NCBI RefSeq assembly: GCF_000513135.1
Contig: NZ_BAUV01000005.1
Coordinates: 1-64,000 of the forward strand
Reading direction: 5' to 3'
Origin: Halalkalibacter akibai JCM 9157
Lineage (GTDB): Bacteria; Bacillota; Bacilli; Bacillales; Bacillaceae_D
DNA length: 64,000 nt
This document shows, piece after piece, positions 9,725-17,795 of this stretch. The translations under genes were made by a program, and so were the position numbers. The notes under the pieces were generated by a model. That model searched no databases, had not been told where the DNA came from, and saw only the letters and a program-made list of their open reading frames with translations. Every line of letters starts with the position of its first letter. Position 1 is the stretch's first letter.

Positions 9725-10038
9725 GATCGGAATGACCTCGTCGTTAAAGCGAATAAACGCAGTAAGAAAACGATTAATCTTTGCTTGTATTATTCCAATG
9801 ATGCTGATACAAAATTGAACCTTAGTCAATTGCTACACCTCAATTGGAAGATGTCTATAATTTTGAAGATGCGTTACTCGTGGGCTAAATGTTAATTACA
9901 TTTTAAAGGCTGTTAATACGGTTGAGAGGCAAAAGGTAAAGCCTCATTCCCGTGGAATTTCTGCTCTTAGAGACGGTATTGAAAGCAAAATTGTCAAAAG
10001 CGTTATGGAACGTGATACGGCTTGCGAAAAACCAATAA
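9725..10038 (+). pseudogene. 3' remnant of a GH51 alpha-L-arabinofuranosidase gene
   Basis: No continuous frame exists, but fragments in different frames spell the C-terminal end of a GH51 arabinofuranosidase. They are VVKANKRSKKTINL, then KAVNTVERQKVKPHSRG and SALRDG, then LKAKLSKALWNVIRLAKNQ up to a TAA at 10036-10038. The AVNT...VKPH...WNVIRL series is typical of GH51 C-termini. The catalytic domain is absent, so this is a relic left by deletion, not a simple frameshift. The intact abfA at 24761 ends differently (MSVVVLTVE), so the relic comes from another GH51 subgroup. It directly abuts the end of the GH43 gene. Confidence 0.65.
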
Positions 10039-10097
10039 TCCTAAAAGAGCTGCCTGTTAGGTAACGGCTTTTGTAAACCCTTCGAGATAATATTTAC

Positions 10098-10138
10098 ATA
10101 GACCATCAAATTAATATTAAATTTGATGGTCTATTTTA
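10098..10138 (+). terminator. Terminator downstream of the GH43/GH51 relic
   Basis: A 15-bp stem (ATAGACCATCAAATT paired with AATTTGATGGTCTAT) followed by TTTTATTTTTG. It probably ended the ancestral operon after the GH51 gene. Confidence 0.85.
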
Positions 10139-10191
10139 TTTTTGTTTTCATTCGTAAGAGTGTTGGTTAAATTCACTTAGATTAGAAACAG

Positions 10192-10218
10192 AAAAAGCCC
10201 TCTCAATTATGAGAGGGT
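10192..10218 (-). terminator. Terminator of the ArsR-type regulator gene
   Basis: CCCTCTC/GAGAGGG stem with a 6-nt loop; read on the minus strand it is followed by CTTTTTCTG. Confidence 0.85.
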
Positions 10219-10228
10219 TTAATAAAGG

Positions 10229-11164
10229 TTATTTTTCTAAAGGTTGAGAAGGGTGTTCTTCCTTTGAATAGTATAAGCGAAAGTCAATATCTTGATTGTA
10301 ATTACCGAAGCCTGACCCGAATATCGTGACTCCACCTATATACTCAGCTTCGTCTGAAACGGCAATTCGGAATGTCCATTGTTTATCGCGGATTCTTACA
10401 TCATCAATTGTCACATTTGATATTCTGTTTCCGTCCATAAATGTACCATTCGAGGTAATTCGCAAGCATTTTAACAATCCATACTGATTAATAACTCTTG
10501 GCCACCATTCAGGAGTATAATTACCTCGGCTGTCGCCAAAATCCCCTGGACTTGTCCAGTGGCCTAAATTGACATTGTTTAAGTAAAAGGAAATATCTGA
10601 AGGCCAGTTTTCATTAGTAAACGGAGCTTCTGAGGATAATTCCATAGAAATTTCAAGCTCGCGTGGGTTGTGATTACCGAGTAGAAAGTTAGGTACTTTA
10701 TATTCAACATAGCCTTTGCTAAACCAGAGTATTTTTGCATTTACGCGTTCTGGATCTAAAAAGTAGCGAGGTTCATCGAATTCCCCAACAATCTTTTCTA
10801 GTGTCGCTAGGCCACAGGTTGGTTCTACTACGAAATCAGTATAGTGCCCAACTGAAACTTCTGTGTGATGAAATTCATTGAAATTCGCTTCCTTAATCGG
10901 AAAAAGGATTTCAAGTCTATCAACATTTAGAATACATAATTTTTGAATCCCAGCTTTTCCGGGAACCATCTCTGTTCGGATAATATTCGCTTTTTCTAAT
11001 TTTTTAGTATGCATGGTCATAATCGCACTACTTAATCCAGTTGCTGTAGCAAGCTCCCTAATATTCATAGAGCGTGTGGTTAAATGCTGAATAATGGAGA
11101 GTCTGACCTGACTTGCAAGAGCCTCGTAAACTGGAAGAGATTTAGTTGATATATCTAACTGCAT
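10229..11164 (-). CDS. ArsR-type winged-helix regulator with large C-terminal domain
   Basis: A transcription regulator of 311 aa. Residues about 8-85 form an ArsR-like winged helix (ALASQVRLSIIQHL, MNIRELATATGLSSAIMTMHTKKLEKANII). The rest, about 220 aa, is beta-rich with many Trp and Tyr residues (WPSDISFYLNNVNLGHW, GNYTPEWWPRVI). It resembles a sugar-binding or lectin-like fold rather than a metal sensor, and no cysteine metal-site pattern is seen. The upstream in-frame ATG at 11260 would add a hydrophobic stretch with no ribosome-binding site. The ATG at 11164 follows GTGGAGGAAC and is preferred. It lies 126 bp downstream of the GH27 gene, probably co-transcribed. It is the best candidate to bind the repeated AT-rich element of this locus and to sense an arabinoside. 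That role is inference. Confidence 0.75.
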   Translation of the reverse strand: MQLDISTKSLPVYEALASQVRLSIIQHLTTRSMNIRELATATGLSSAIMTMHTKKLEKANIIRTEMVPGKAGIQKLCILNVDRLEILFPIKEANFNEFHHTEVSVGHYTDFVVEPTCGLATLEKIVGEFDEPRYFLDPERVNAKILWFSKGYVEYKVPNFLLGNHNPRELEISMELSSEAPFTNENWPSDISFYLNNVNLGHWTSPGDFGDSRGNYTPEWWPRVINQYGLLKCLRITSNGTFMDGNRISNVTIDDVRIRDKQWTFRIAVSDEAEYIGGVTIFGSGFGNYNQDIDFRLYYSKEEHPSQPLEK

Positions 11165-11290
11165 AATGTTCCTCCACATTTTCTTGATAATAAAATAACA
11201 ACGTTTGATCCATCGATTTAATAGTATTAGTATAACAATAAAGATCGCACATATAAACATTCTTACAATTATTCAAAATATAAACTTGAA

Positions 11291-12592
11291 CTAGTCTGCA
11301 ATTCCAATTGTGTTTAGTTGTAATAGCATTGAACTGTGAGCGTCAATGGAGAAATCTAGTTTGTCTTCAATGGTTCCTAGATCTTCTTTAGACCATAAAT
11401 TTCTTACTTGTTGTTTTTTAAATAAACCAAGCCTTTCTAACGAAACCGATACATTCGAAGGAGAATCACTTATGTTGAAAAGTGCTACATACGTAGCCTG
11501 TCTATCTCCTTTGGCCATCCAGACTACTTGGTCTCCTTTTCGGTAAACCAAACGATTGCTATGGCTAAATTTATGGACATTTAATACTTCTTCGTTTGTG
11601 AGTAAAGATAATGTCCAGTCGTCGTTATCTCTTAGCTCGCCTCCAAACATAAGAGGGGAACGGAATATACTCCATAAGGTCATCATAGTAACTTGCTCTT
11701 CTTTAGTGAATCTGGTCCACCGGTCACCACCAGGCCCGTCTACTGAACGAATACCTAAATGTCCTAAAGGAAGCATATCACAATCAGGCCATGATCCTGT
11801 TTCAACATGCTTTTCCCACTTTTCGCATCGTTCGAACATGTTATACAATAAGTCCCATTGATCCCAGAAGTCATCAGTCATTCTCCACATGTTTGCAGCT
11901 GCCTTAAGTTCTTCTGCGTATTGTAATGGAGCTGGTCCAGGTGAGAGGCTTAAGACGATTTTCCTACCGCATTGGTCAATCGCATGACGAATGAGAGTGA
12001 GCTCTTCAAGATGAGTATCATAAAGTTTTGATGCGGCGATATCATCCACTTTCACAAAGTCTACTCCCCACTCAGCATAGAGGTTGAAAAGAGAATTGTA
12101 ATACTCTTGTGCTCCTTCTTTACTAGCATCTATTCCATACATGTCTGTATTCCATGGACAGATTGAATTAGTGTGTGCGATATCTCTTGCTCGGGCCTCA
12201 CTTCCGAGTATAGCTGCATTTTGGTGAACAGCTTGCCGAGGGATACCACGCATAATATGTATACCAAATTTCAACCCTAATTCATGGATAAAGTCTCCTA
12301 AAGGTTTAAAACCTTGACCGTCTTTTGCTGAAGGAAAGCGATTCTCGGCTGGAATCAAACGAGAATAAGAATCCATAGTTAATGAAGCGAACGGGTGATA
12401 TCTAGAAGAATTTGCTGTTGGCTCATACCACTGAATGTCTACAACGATATACTCCCAACCGAATTTTTTTAAGTTTCTAGCTAAGTATTCTGCATTTCCT
12501 TTTACTTCAGCTTCTGTTACGCTAGCACCGTAACAATCCCAACTATTCCACCCCATTGGAGGGGTTAAAGCAAATGTTTGATGCTTCATCAT
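11291..12592 (-). CDS. GH27 glycosidase, probable beta-L-arabinopyranosidase
   Basis: A GH27 (beta/alpha)8 enzyme of 433 aa (432 if the second ATG is used, which has the better distance to GGGAGG). Visible parts are PPMGWNSWDCYG at the N-terminus, the nucleophile in FVKVDD and the acid/base in WRMTDDFWD. Alpha-galactosidases of this family carry DD-C-W in the substrate pocket; here the motif is VVDIQW, with Ile (residue 53) replacing the second Asp. The same Asp-to-Ile change is known in GH27 beta-L-arabinopyranosidases from Geobacillus and Streptomyces, where it makes room for arabinopyranose. There is no signal peptide, so it would act on imported sugars. It is divergent from the GH43 at 12936 and followed by the ArsR-type regulator. 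Confidence 0.85.
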   Translation of the reverse strand: MMKHQTFALTPPMGWNSWDCYGASVTEAEVKGNAEYLARNLKKFGWEYIVVDIQWYEPTANSSRYHPFASLTMDSYSRLIPAENRFPSAKDGQGFKPLGDFIHELGLKFGIHIMRGIPRQAVHQNAAILGSEARARDIAHTNSICPWNTDMYGIDASKEGAQEYYNSLFNLYAEWGVDFVKVDDIAASKLYDTHLEELTLIRHAIDQCGRKIVLSLSPGPAPLQYAEELKAAANMWRMTDDFWDQWDLLYNMFERCEKWEKHVETGSWPDCDMLPLGHLGIRSVDGPGGDRWTRFTKEEQVTMMTLWSIFRSPLMFGGELRDNDDWTLSLLTNEEVLNVHKFSHSNRLVYRKGDQVVWMAKGDRQATYVALFNISDSPSNVSVSLERLGLFKKQQVRNLWSKEDLGTIEDKLDFSIDAHSSMLLQLNTIGIAD

Positions 12593-12666
12593 AAACCTCC
12601 CTACTATTATTGCGAACTAGTAAACTATTAGCCTATACACGTTAATTATATAATAAATAAGGTAAT

Positions 12667-12686
12667 ATATTAATGTTTTTATTAAT
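12667..12686. promoter_or_regulatory. Site C of the shared AT-rich element
   Basis: ATATTAATGTTTTTATTAAT, the best-formed copy: TATTAAT, 5-nt spacer, TATTAAT. It is located 75 bp upstream of GH27 (minus strand) in the 343-bp divergent intergenic region. Confidence 0.6.
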
Positions 12687-12872
12687 AATAATTAGAAAAA
12701 ATGATAAAAGGCTATTAGAATAAAAGGATAATTTACAAACGAGAGGAGAATCTAAAAGCTTTAAAAAACTTGTCTTGATAAGGATTCATGATTTATAATA
12801 TTAATTAAAGACCGAAAATTGTTCTAAAAAAATAATTGAAAACGGTATCAAAGTTGATGTGCTTTTGTCATT

Positions 12873-12892
12873 AGGTTTATGTTTTTATTAAT
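12873..12892. promoter_or_regulatory. Site H of the shared AT-rich element
   Basis: The right half GTTTTTATTAAT is identical to site C; overall 17 of 20 match. It lies about 44 bp before the start codon of the anchored GH43, so each divergent gene has its own copy. Confidence 0.5.
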
Positions 12893-12935
12893 AATTAGTA
12901 TATGTATTAACTTGTTGTGCGAAGGAGAGGTAAAT

Positions 12936-14408
12936 GTGAGTAAAAAGAGAGTAGTCATTTTTTTCGTTATTTTTATAGTTGTAGTGATTGGTTTTGTCGT
13001 TGTGGCTGGGGGAGGTTCCAACCAGCATAGTCTAGCGCAGATCGAATATCCACTTGCTCCAGCTGACGAACCGATTAACATGGTAAATGAAGCGATCTTG
13101 TTTAATGAAAGTAAGTGGACGACAAACCATACACATGATGGAGAGATCATTAAAGTGGATGATTCGTATTATGTTTTTTCTACTGATTATATGGTAGGAG
13201 CCGATCCTACACCAGGAATTATGGTTAGGAAATCTACTGATCTAGTTCACTGGGAATTTGTTGGTCGGGTTTTTGAATCTGTACCAGAAGAGGTTAGTGA
13301 GCATACTAATGGAGCAACTATTTTTTGGGCTCCGGATGTAGTGGAAATGAACAACAAATTCTACCTCTATTATTCGGTTTCTGAGTTTGGTACAAAAAAT
13401 TCATTTATAGGACTTGCTACAAGTGATTCAATTGAAGGTCCTTGGGTAGATCGGGGAGAAGTGTTTAAAACATCTGTGCAAGATGATTATGCTGTAAATG
13501 CTATTGATCCTGGAATTGTATTTGATAGAAACGATCAGCCTTGGATGGTATTTGGTTCTTACCAAGGTGGAATTTTCATAACTGAATTGGACCGTGAAAC
13601 AGGAAAGCTTATGAATCCAGGAGATCAAGGGACAATGGTTGCAAACAAAGGAAGTGATCTTCATCAGCCACTAGAAGGCCCTGCGATTATGTACAATAAC
13701 GAATTGGATTATTTCTATTTGACTTTATCTTATGGTTGGCTTGAGGATACGTATAATGTCCGGATCGGTCGATCAAAAGAGATTACCGGACCTTACCTTG
13801 ATTATAATGGCAATGATTTAGTAGATATAGCTACTAGAACGGGTTCACCTGATGTAGGAACGAAGATTATTGGGCCGTACGGATTCGAGAATGGTGACGA
13901 TTGGCAGGGGACAGGTCATAACGGACTACTTAAAGACGGAGATGATTATTTTATTATTCATAACGCTAGAGTAGAAAGAAATAAGTTCTGGTCTCATTTG
14001 CACGTTAGAAAGTTATTTTGGACAGAAGATGGTTGGCCTATTGCTTCTCCGCAACGATATGCGGGAGAAACTGAACAAGAGATTAAAAGTGGCAATATCA
14101 TAGGTGAGTGGGAACAGATTGTTTTTGATCGGTTGGATGATCGGATAACATTTTCCAAAAAGCTAACGCTCTTAGAAAATGGAAAAATAAATGATGAAAC
14201 AAGTGAAGATTACTGGGAACTAACTAACGACAATATTCTAAGGCTTTATTGGCACGCTCCGGATGAAGCGCCTAATGACTATTGGGTAGATTCTGTTATA
14301 GTGGCAACAGCTTGGGATTGGGAAAATTGGAATGAGACGATTGTGTTTTCAGGTTTAAATCAGCGTTATGGTGAAGCGATCTGGGGGAAGTTAGTGGTCC
14401 ATGATTAA
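12936..14408 (+). CDS. Membrane-anchored extracellular GH43 arabinanase-like enzyme
   Basis: A GH43 enzyme of 490 aa whose N-terminus (KKR then about 20 hydrophobic residues, ending VVVAGGG) is a signal anchor or signal peptide without lipobox. It would therefore act outside the cell. Catalytic landmarks are THDGEI (Asp), NAIDPGI (Asp) and LEGPAIM (Glu), and a C-terminal beta domain follows. It closely parallels the cytoplasmic GH43 at 3848, suggesting duplication with relocation. The GTG at 12936 is chosen because GAAGGAGAGG lies just before it; an in-frame upstream ATG at 12879 has no such box. It is divergent from GH27, with copies of the shared element between them. Probably it releases arabino-oligosaccharides for the importer at 5316-8580. 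Confidence 0.83.
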   Translation: MSKKRVVIFFVIFIVVVIGFVVVAGGGSNQHSLAQIEYPLAPADEPINMVNEAILFNESKWTTNHTHDGEIIKVDDSYYVFSTDYMVGADPTPGIMVRKSTDLVHWEFVGRVFESVPEEVSEHTNGATIFWAPDVVEMNNKFYLYYSVSEFGTKNSFIGLATSDSIEGPWVDRGEVFKTSVQDDYAVNAIDPGIVFDRNDQPWMVFGSYQGGIFITELDRETGKLMNPGDQGTMVANKGSDLHQPLEGPAIMYNNELDYFYLTLSYGWLEDTYNVRIGRSKEITGPYLDYNGNDLVDIATRTGSPDVGTKIIGPYGFENGDDWQGTGHNGLLKDGDDYFIIHNARVERNKFWSHLHVRKLFWTEDGWPIASPQRYAGETEQEIKSGNIIGEWEQIVFDRLDDRITFSKKLTLLENGKINDETSEDYWELTNDNILRLYWHAPDEAPNDYWVDSVIVATAWDWENWNETIVFSGLNQRYGEAIWGKLVVHD

Positions 14409-14421
14409 CTAAATGTAGAAA

Positions 14422-14480
14422 GAGGGGTTATCTTAGAAGGTAAAAATACGAACCTTTGGGTAACCCTGTTTTTATTTTTA
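14422..14480 (+). terminator. Terminator after the anchored GH43
   Basis: Compound stem: AGGGGTTA with GTAACCCT outside and AAGGT with ACCTT inside, then GTTTTTATTTTT. Confidence 0.75.
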
Positions 14481-14507
14481 TAGTTTTATTAAATAGAGAA
14501 AATTTGC

Positions 14508-14561
14508 TTGTAAAAAGATTCGAAGTTATTTTATAATGAAGTTAACTTATACGTACAAGTT
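14508..14561 (+). promoter_or_regulatory. araM promoter with AraR operator
   Basis: TTGTAA (14508-14513), 18-nt spacer, TATAAT (14532-14537). This is followed by the palindrome AACTTATACGTACAAGTT (14544-14561), a near-consensus AraR box positioned at the transcription start. Confidence 0.85.
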
Positions 14562-14622
14562 GGGAAGTTAGTACATTTTTAAGCTAGACATGTTGATAGC
14601 TATTTAACTAAGGGAGGTTATG

Positions 14623-15837
14623 ATGAACAATCTATTATCTGAATTTACTCATCTTTCAAATCAATGTAAGTGCGGGCGAGAACATTTCGAGATAACGATG
14701 GAAAAAGTGATCGTTAACAAAGGGGCCTTAAAGGAGGCGGCATCTTTTATAAAAGATAAATCTTTTAACAGAATCGTCATCGTGGTTGATAAAAACACCC
14801 ATGACGTAGCTGGGCAAACGTTCACTGATTTATTTAATTCTAGTGAAGTAGAAGTAGATGTTTGTATGATAAAAGAAGATGAACAAAATGATGTTGTAGC
14901 AAACGAAGAATCAATTGTGCAATTGCTACTTGCTGTTTCAAAAAGTACGGACGTGTTAGTGGCTGTTGGTGCGGGGACTATTCATGATATTACGAGATTT
15001 GTAAGCTCCAAGATGGATAAACCATTTATATCAATTCCAACTGCAGCGTCAGTCGATGGTTTTAACTCAATGGGGGCTCCCTTGGTCATTCGAGGAGTTA
15101 AAATGACCTATCAGACACAAGCTCCAATCGCTGTGTTTGCAGACGTAGATATTTTATTACGGGCTCCTCGAAAAATGACCGCAGCAGGATTTGGAGATAT
15201 GTTAGGGAAGAGCACCTCACTTGCTGATTGGCGTTTCGGTCATTTAATAGGAAATGAGCCATTTTGTCCCCTAGCTTACCGATTGACCGAAGAAGCTTTA
15301 CAAGCCTGCATAACGAATGTCGAAAAAATTGCTGCAGGTGAAGAAGAAGGAATTAAAGTGTTGACCGAATCGTTAATCCAATCAGGCATTGCGATGTTAT
15401 TAATAGGACATTCTTATCCAGCTTCCGGGGCTGAGCATCACCTATCGCATTATTGGGAAATGGACTTTATTAGAAACAAGAAAGCGCAGGTGCTCCACGG
15501 AGCAAAGGTCAGCATTTCATGCTGGTTGATTTCAGATTTTTATAGAAGCGAAGTAACAGATGCTATTAATCAACTTGAGCGTTCAACTTTGGAAAATGAG
15601 CTTATTAATAAGGTGCTTGAGCATAAAGAAGATGTACTTGAGATCATTAAAGGGATTCCAGAAGCTGTGAATCTAAAAGAGATGATTGCTATTGTTGGAG
15701 GAGAAACTGAACCGAGTCAGTTAGGAATAGATCAAGATTTATTACAAAAAAGTTTTCGTGAGGCTCATTTAATAAGAGAGCGGTTCACTTTCTTACGTTT
15801 TTACAATCAATATATAGGTAACGCTACTAATAGGTGA
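14623..15837 (+). CDS. araM: Glycerol-1-phosphate dehydrogenase-like protein (AraM/EgsA family)
   Basis: An iron-dependent-alcohol-dehydrogenase-fold protein of about 404 aa, related to B. subtilis AraM/EgsA, an NAD(P)-dependent sn-glycerol-1-phosphate dehydrogenase encoded within the ara operon. NAD-binding features are DVLVAVGAGTIHDITRF and IPTAASVDGFNS. Metal-binding histidines lie in GHSYPASGAEHHLSHYWE and VLHGAKVS. Two ATGs overlap at 14620 and 14623; the second has the better distance from AGGGAGG. It is the first gene of an AraR-controlled unit with galM, 17 bp apart. Why arabinose operons carry this gene is not explained by its enzymology. Confidence 0.85.
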   Translation: MNNLLSEFTHLSNQCKCGREHFEITMEKVIVNKGALKEAASFIKDKSFNRIVIVVDKNTHDVAGQTFTDLFNSSEVEVDVCMIKEDEQNDVVANEESIVQLLLAVSKSTDVLVAVGAGTIHDITRFVSSKMDKPFISIPTAASVDGFNSMGAPLVIRGVKMTYQTQAPIAVFADVDILLRAPRKMTAAGFGDMLGKSTSLADWRFGHLIGNEPFCPLAYRLTEEALQACITNVEKIAAGEEEGIKVLTESLIQSGIAMLLIGHSYPASGAEHHLSHYWEMDFIRNKKAQVLHGAKVSISCWLISDFYRSEVTDAINQLERSTLENELINKVLEHKEDVLEIIKGIPEAVNLKEMIAIVGGETEPSQLGIDQDLLQKSFREAHLIRERFTFLRFYNQYIGNATNR

Positions 15838-15854
15838 AGGAGTGGAGTGATTAA

Positions 15855-16904
15855 ATGGACATATCAAAAAAAAAATTCGGTGAGCTAGACGGTAAGCCTA
15901 TATATTCGTATACATTGAAAATGGCTAATGGTTTTGAGGTAACAAGTATTAATTATGGATGTATTATCACTGATTTAAAGGTTCCTGATGCAAAAGGTCA
16001 ATTAGAAAATGTTGTATTAGAATTTGACCGGTTAGAAGATTATCAAGAATATTCTCCGTATTTTGGTGCTGTGATAGGTCGTGTTGCTGGAAGAATCAAT
16101 AAAGCCTCATTTTCGCTAGAAGGAAAAACTTATAATCTTCCTGTAAATGACGGAAACAATCACCTTCACGGTGGAAATACAGGACTTGATCGGGTTGTGT
16201 GGGAAGCGACGTTATTGGAAGAAAAAGACTTTATCGGAGTCGAATACTCTTATTTAAGTCCTGATGGCGAAGAGGGTTACCCAGGAAATGTAAGATTAAA
16301 AGTTAGATATACAATTGATAATCAGTGTAAGTTGACGATCTCTTATGAGGGTACATCAGATCAAGCGACTTTACTTAATTTAACGAACCATACTTATTTT
16401 AATCTAAGTGGAAATGGTAAACGGGACATCTTGCAGCACGTTTTAACGTTAAAAAGTGACCAATTTCTTGAGTTAAATGATGAGCTTATTCCAACGGGAG
16501 AGTTTCTTCCTGTGCAAAACACTGCGTTTGATTTCCAACAAGGGAGAACAATAGAAGAGGGGATTTTATCTACTCACCCACAAAACATTCTTGCTGGACA
16601 TGGTTATGACCATCCTTTTATTTTAACTAGCAATTACAATCGAGAAATTCTACTAGAGGATCCGGAGAGTGGTCGTAGCTTAACGATGGAGACAGACGAA
16701 CCTTGTGTTGTGCTTTATACAGGCAATCAGCTAGCAGGTGATTTTAAAATTAGAGATCTTACAGCTAAAAAGTATTTAGCGTTGTGTTTAGAGACGCAAA
16801 AACATCCAGATGCAATTCACCATTCTCATTTTCCTTCCATTGTTCTAAATAAGAATGAGGTTTATCGTTCGCATACAAGTTATACATTCTCTGTTAGTAA
16901 ATAA
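15855..16904 (+). CDS. galM: Aldose 1-epimerase (mutarotase)
   Basis: A galactose-mutarotase-type enzyme of 349 aa that interconverts alpha and beta anomers of aldoses, supplying the proper anomer of arabinose or galactose to downstream enzymes. Family landmarks are GRVAGRINKASF, NNHLHGGNTGLDRVVW (catalytic His), LTNHTYFNLSG (second His) and the C-terminal ALCLETQKHPDAIHH with the catalytic Glu. It follows araM closely with GGAGTGG before the ATG and should be in the same AraR-controlled unit. No clear terminator follows; the 188-bp gap ends in the araD operator. Confidence 0.92.
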   Translation: MDISKKKFGELDGKPIYSYTLKMANGFEVTSINYGCIITDLKVPDAKGQLENVVLEFDRLEDYQEYSPYFGAVIGRVAGRINKASFSLEGKTYNLPVNDGNNHLHGGNTGLDRVVWEATLLEEKDFIGVEYSYLSPDGEEGYPGNVRLKVRYTIDNQCKLTISYEGTSDQATLLNLTNHTYFNLSGNGKRDILQHVLTLKSDQFLELNDELIPTGEFLPVQNTAFDFQQGRTIEEGILSTHPQNILAGHGYDHPFILTSNYNREILLEDPESGRSLTMETDEPCVVLYTGNQLAGDFKIRDLTAKKYLALCLETQKHPDAIHHSHFPSIVLNKNEVYRSHTSYTFSVSK

Positions 16905-17025
16905 GTTAATTGTATTAATTGTCCGTATATCTGAAATAGGCGTATTTTAGCTAGTTCATAATGTTTTAAGGTTATTTTATTCTTTATTCTTATAAAAAAA
17001 TGAATAATTATTTAAAAAACTATAG

Positions 17026-17050
17026 AAATTTGTACGTACAATTGTATAAT
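17026..17050 (+). promoter_or_regulatory. AraR operator and -10 box of araDBA
   Basis: AraR-type box with core TTGTACGTACAA (17030-17041), directly followed by a consensus -10 TATAAT (17045-17050). No convincing -35 was seen. Bound repressor would cover the core promoter. Confidence 0.8.
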
Positions 17051-17092
17051 GTAATTAGATAAAAATTTGGTAACGAGAAGGGAGATGGCTAT

Positions 17093-17788
17093 ATGTTAGA
17101 ACAATTAAAAGAAACCGTATTTAAAGCGAACCTTGCATTACCTAAGTATCATCTTGTGACATTTACGTGGGGAAATGTAAGTGGAATTGATCGGGAAAAG
17201 GGTCTTGTTGTTATTAAGCCAAGTGGTGTTGAGTATTTTGAAATGAGAAGTAGGGATATGGTTGTTGTGGATTTAGATGGTAACGTTGTAGAAGGAGATC
17301 TAAAACCTTCCTCAGATACGGCTACCCATCTTGCTCTTTATAAAGCTTTTCCGGAAATTGGTGGAATCGTACATACTCATTCAACTTGTGCAACAAGTTG
17401 GGCGCAAGCAGGTAAACCGATTCCGGCTTTTGGTACGACCCAAGCTGATTATTTTTACGGAGAAATTCCTTGTACTCGTAAAATGACAGAAGAAGAAATC
17501 ACTGGTGAATATGAACTTGAAACAGGCAATGTAATTGTGGAGACATTTAAAACTAAAAACATTAACCCAGTTCAAATTCCAGGGGTATTAGTCCACTCGC
17601 ATGCGCCTTTTGCTTGGGGCAAGGATCCTCAAGATGCGGTTCATAATGCAGTCGTATTAGAAGAGGTAGCTGTAATGGGTTGGAAAACATTATCTATTAA
17701 TCCGGATGCAAAGCCAATGGATCAAGCATTACTAGATCGACATTTTTTACGTAAGCATGGTGCAAACGCTTACTACGGTCAGAAATAG
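17093..17788 (+). CDS. araD: L-ribulose-5-phosphate 4-epimerase
   Basis: Converts L-ribulose 5-phosphate to D-xylulose 5-phosphate, the last step of arabinose catabolism. At 231 aa it has the usual family length. It is a class II aldolase-fold enzyme; zinc-binding histidines appear in [15 protein letters not shown] and [12 protein letters not shown]. It starts with ATG behind AAGGGAGATG. It heads araD-araB-araA, and araB begins 7 bp after its stop codon. Confidence 0.95.
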   Translation: MLEQLKETVFKANLALPKYHLVTFTWGNVSGIDREKGLVVIKPSGVEYFEMRSRDMVVVDLDGNVVEGDLKPSSDTATHLALYKAFPEIGGIVHTHSTCATSWAQAGKPIPAFGTTQADYFYGEIPCTRKMTEEEITGEYELETGNVIVETFKTKNINPVQIPGVLVHSHAPFAWGKDPQDAVHNAVVLEEVAVMGWKTLSINPDAKPMDQALLDRHFLRKHGANAYYGQK

Positions 17789-17795
17789 ATTCAAA

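Noticed and set aside
11165-11260. Extended N-terminus of the ArsR-type regulator
   Set aside because: The added hydrophobic stretch does not fit the family, and GGAGG is placed for the ATG at 11164.
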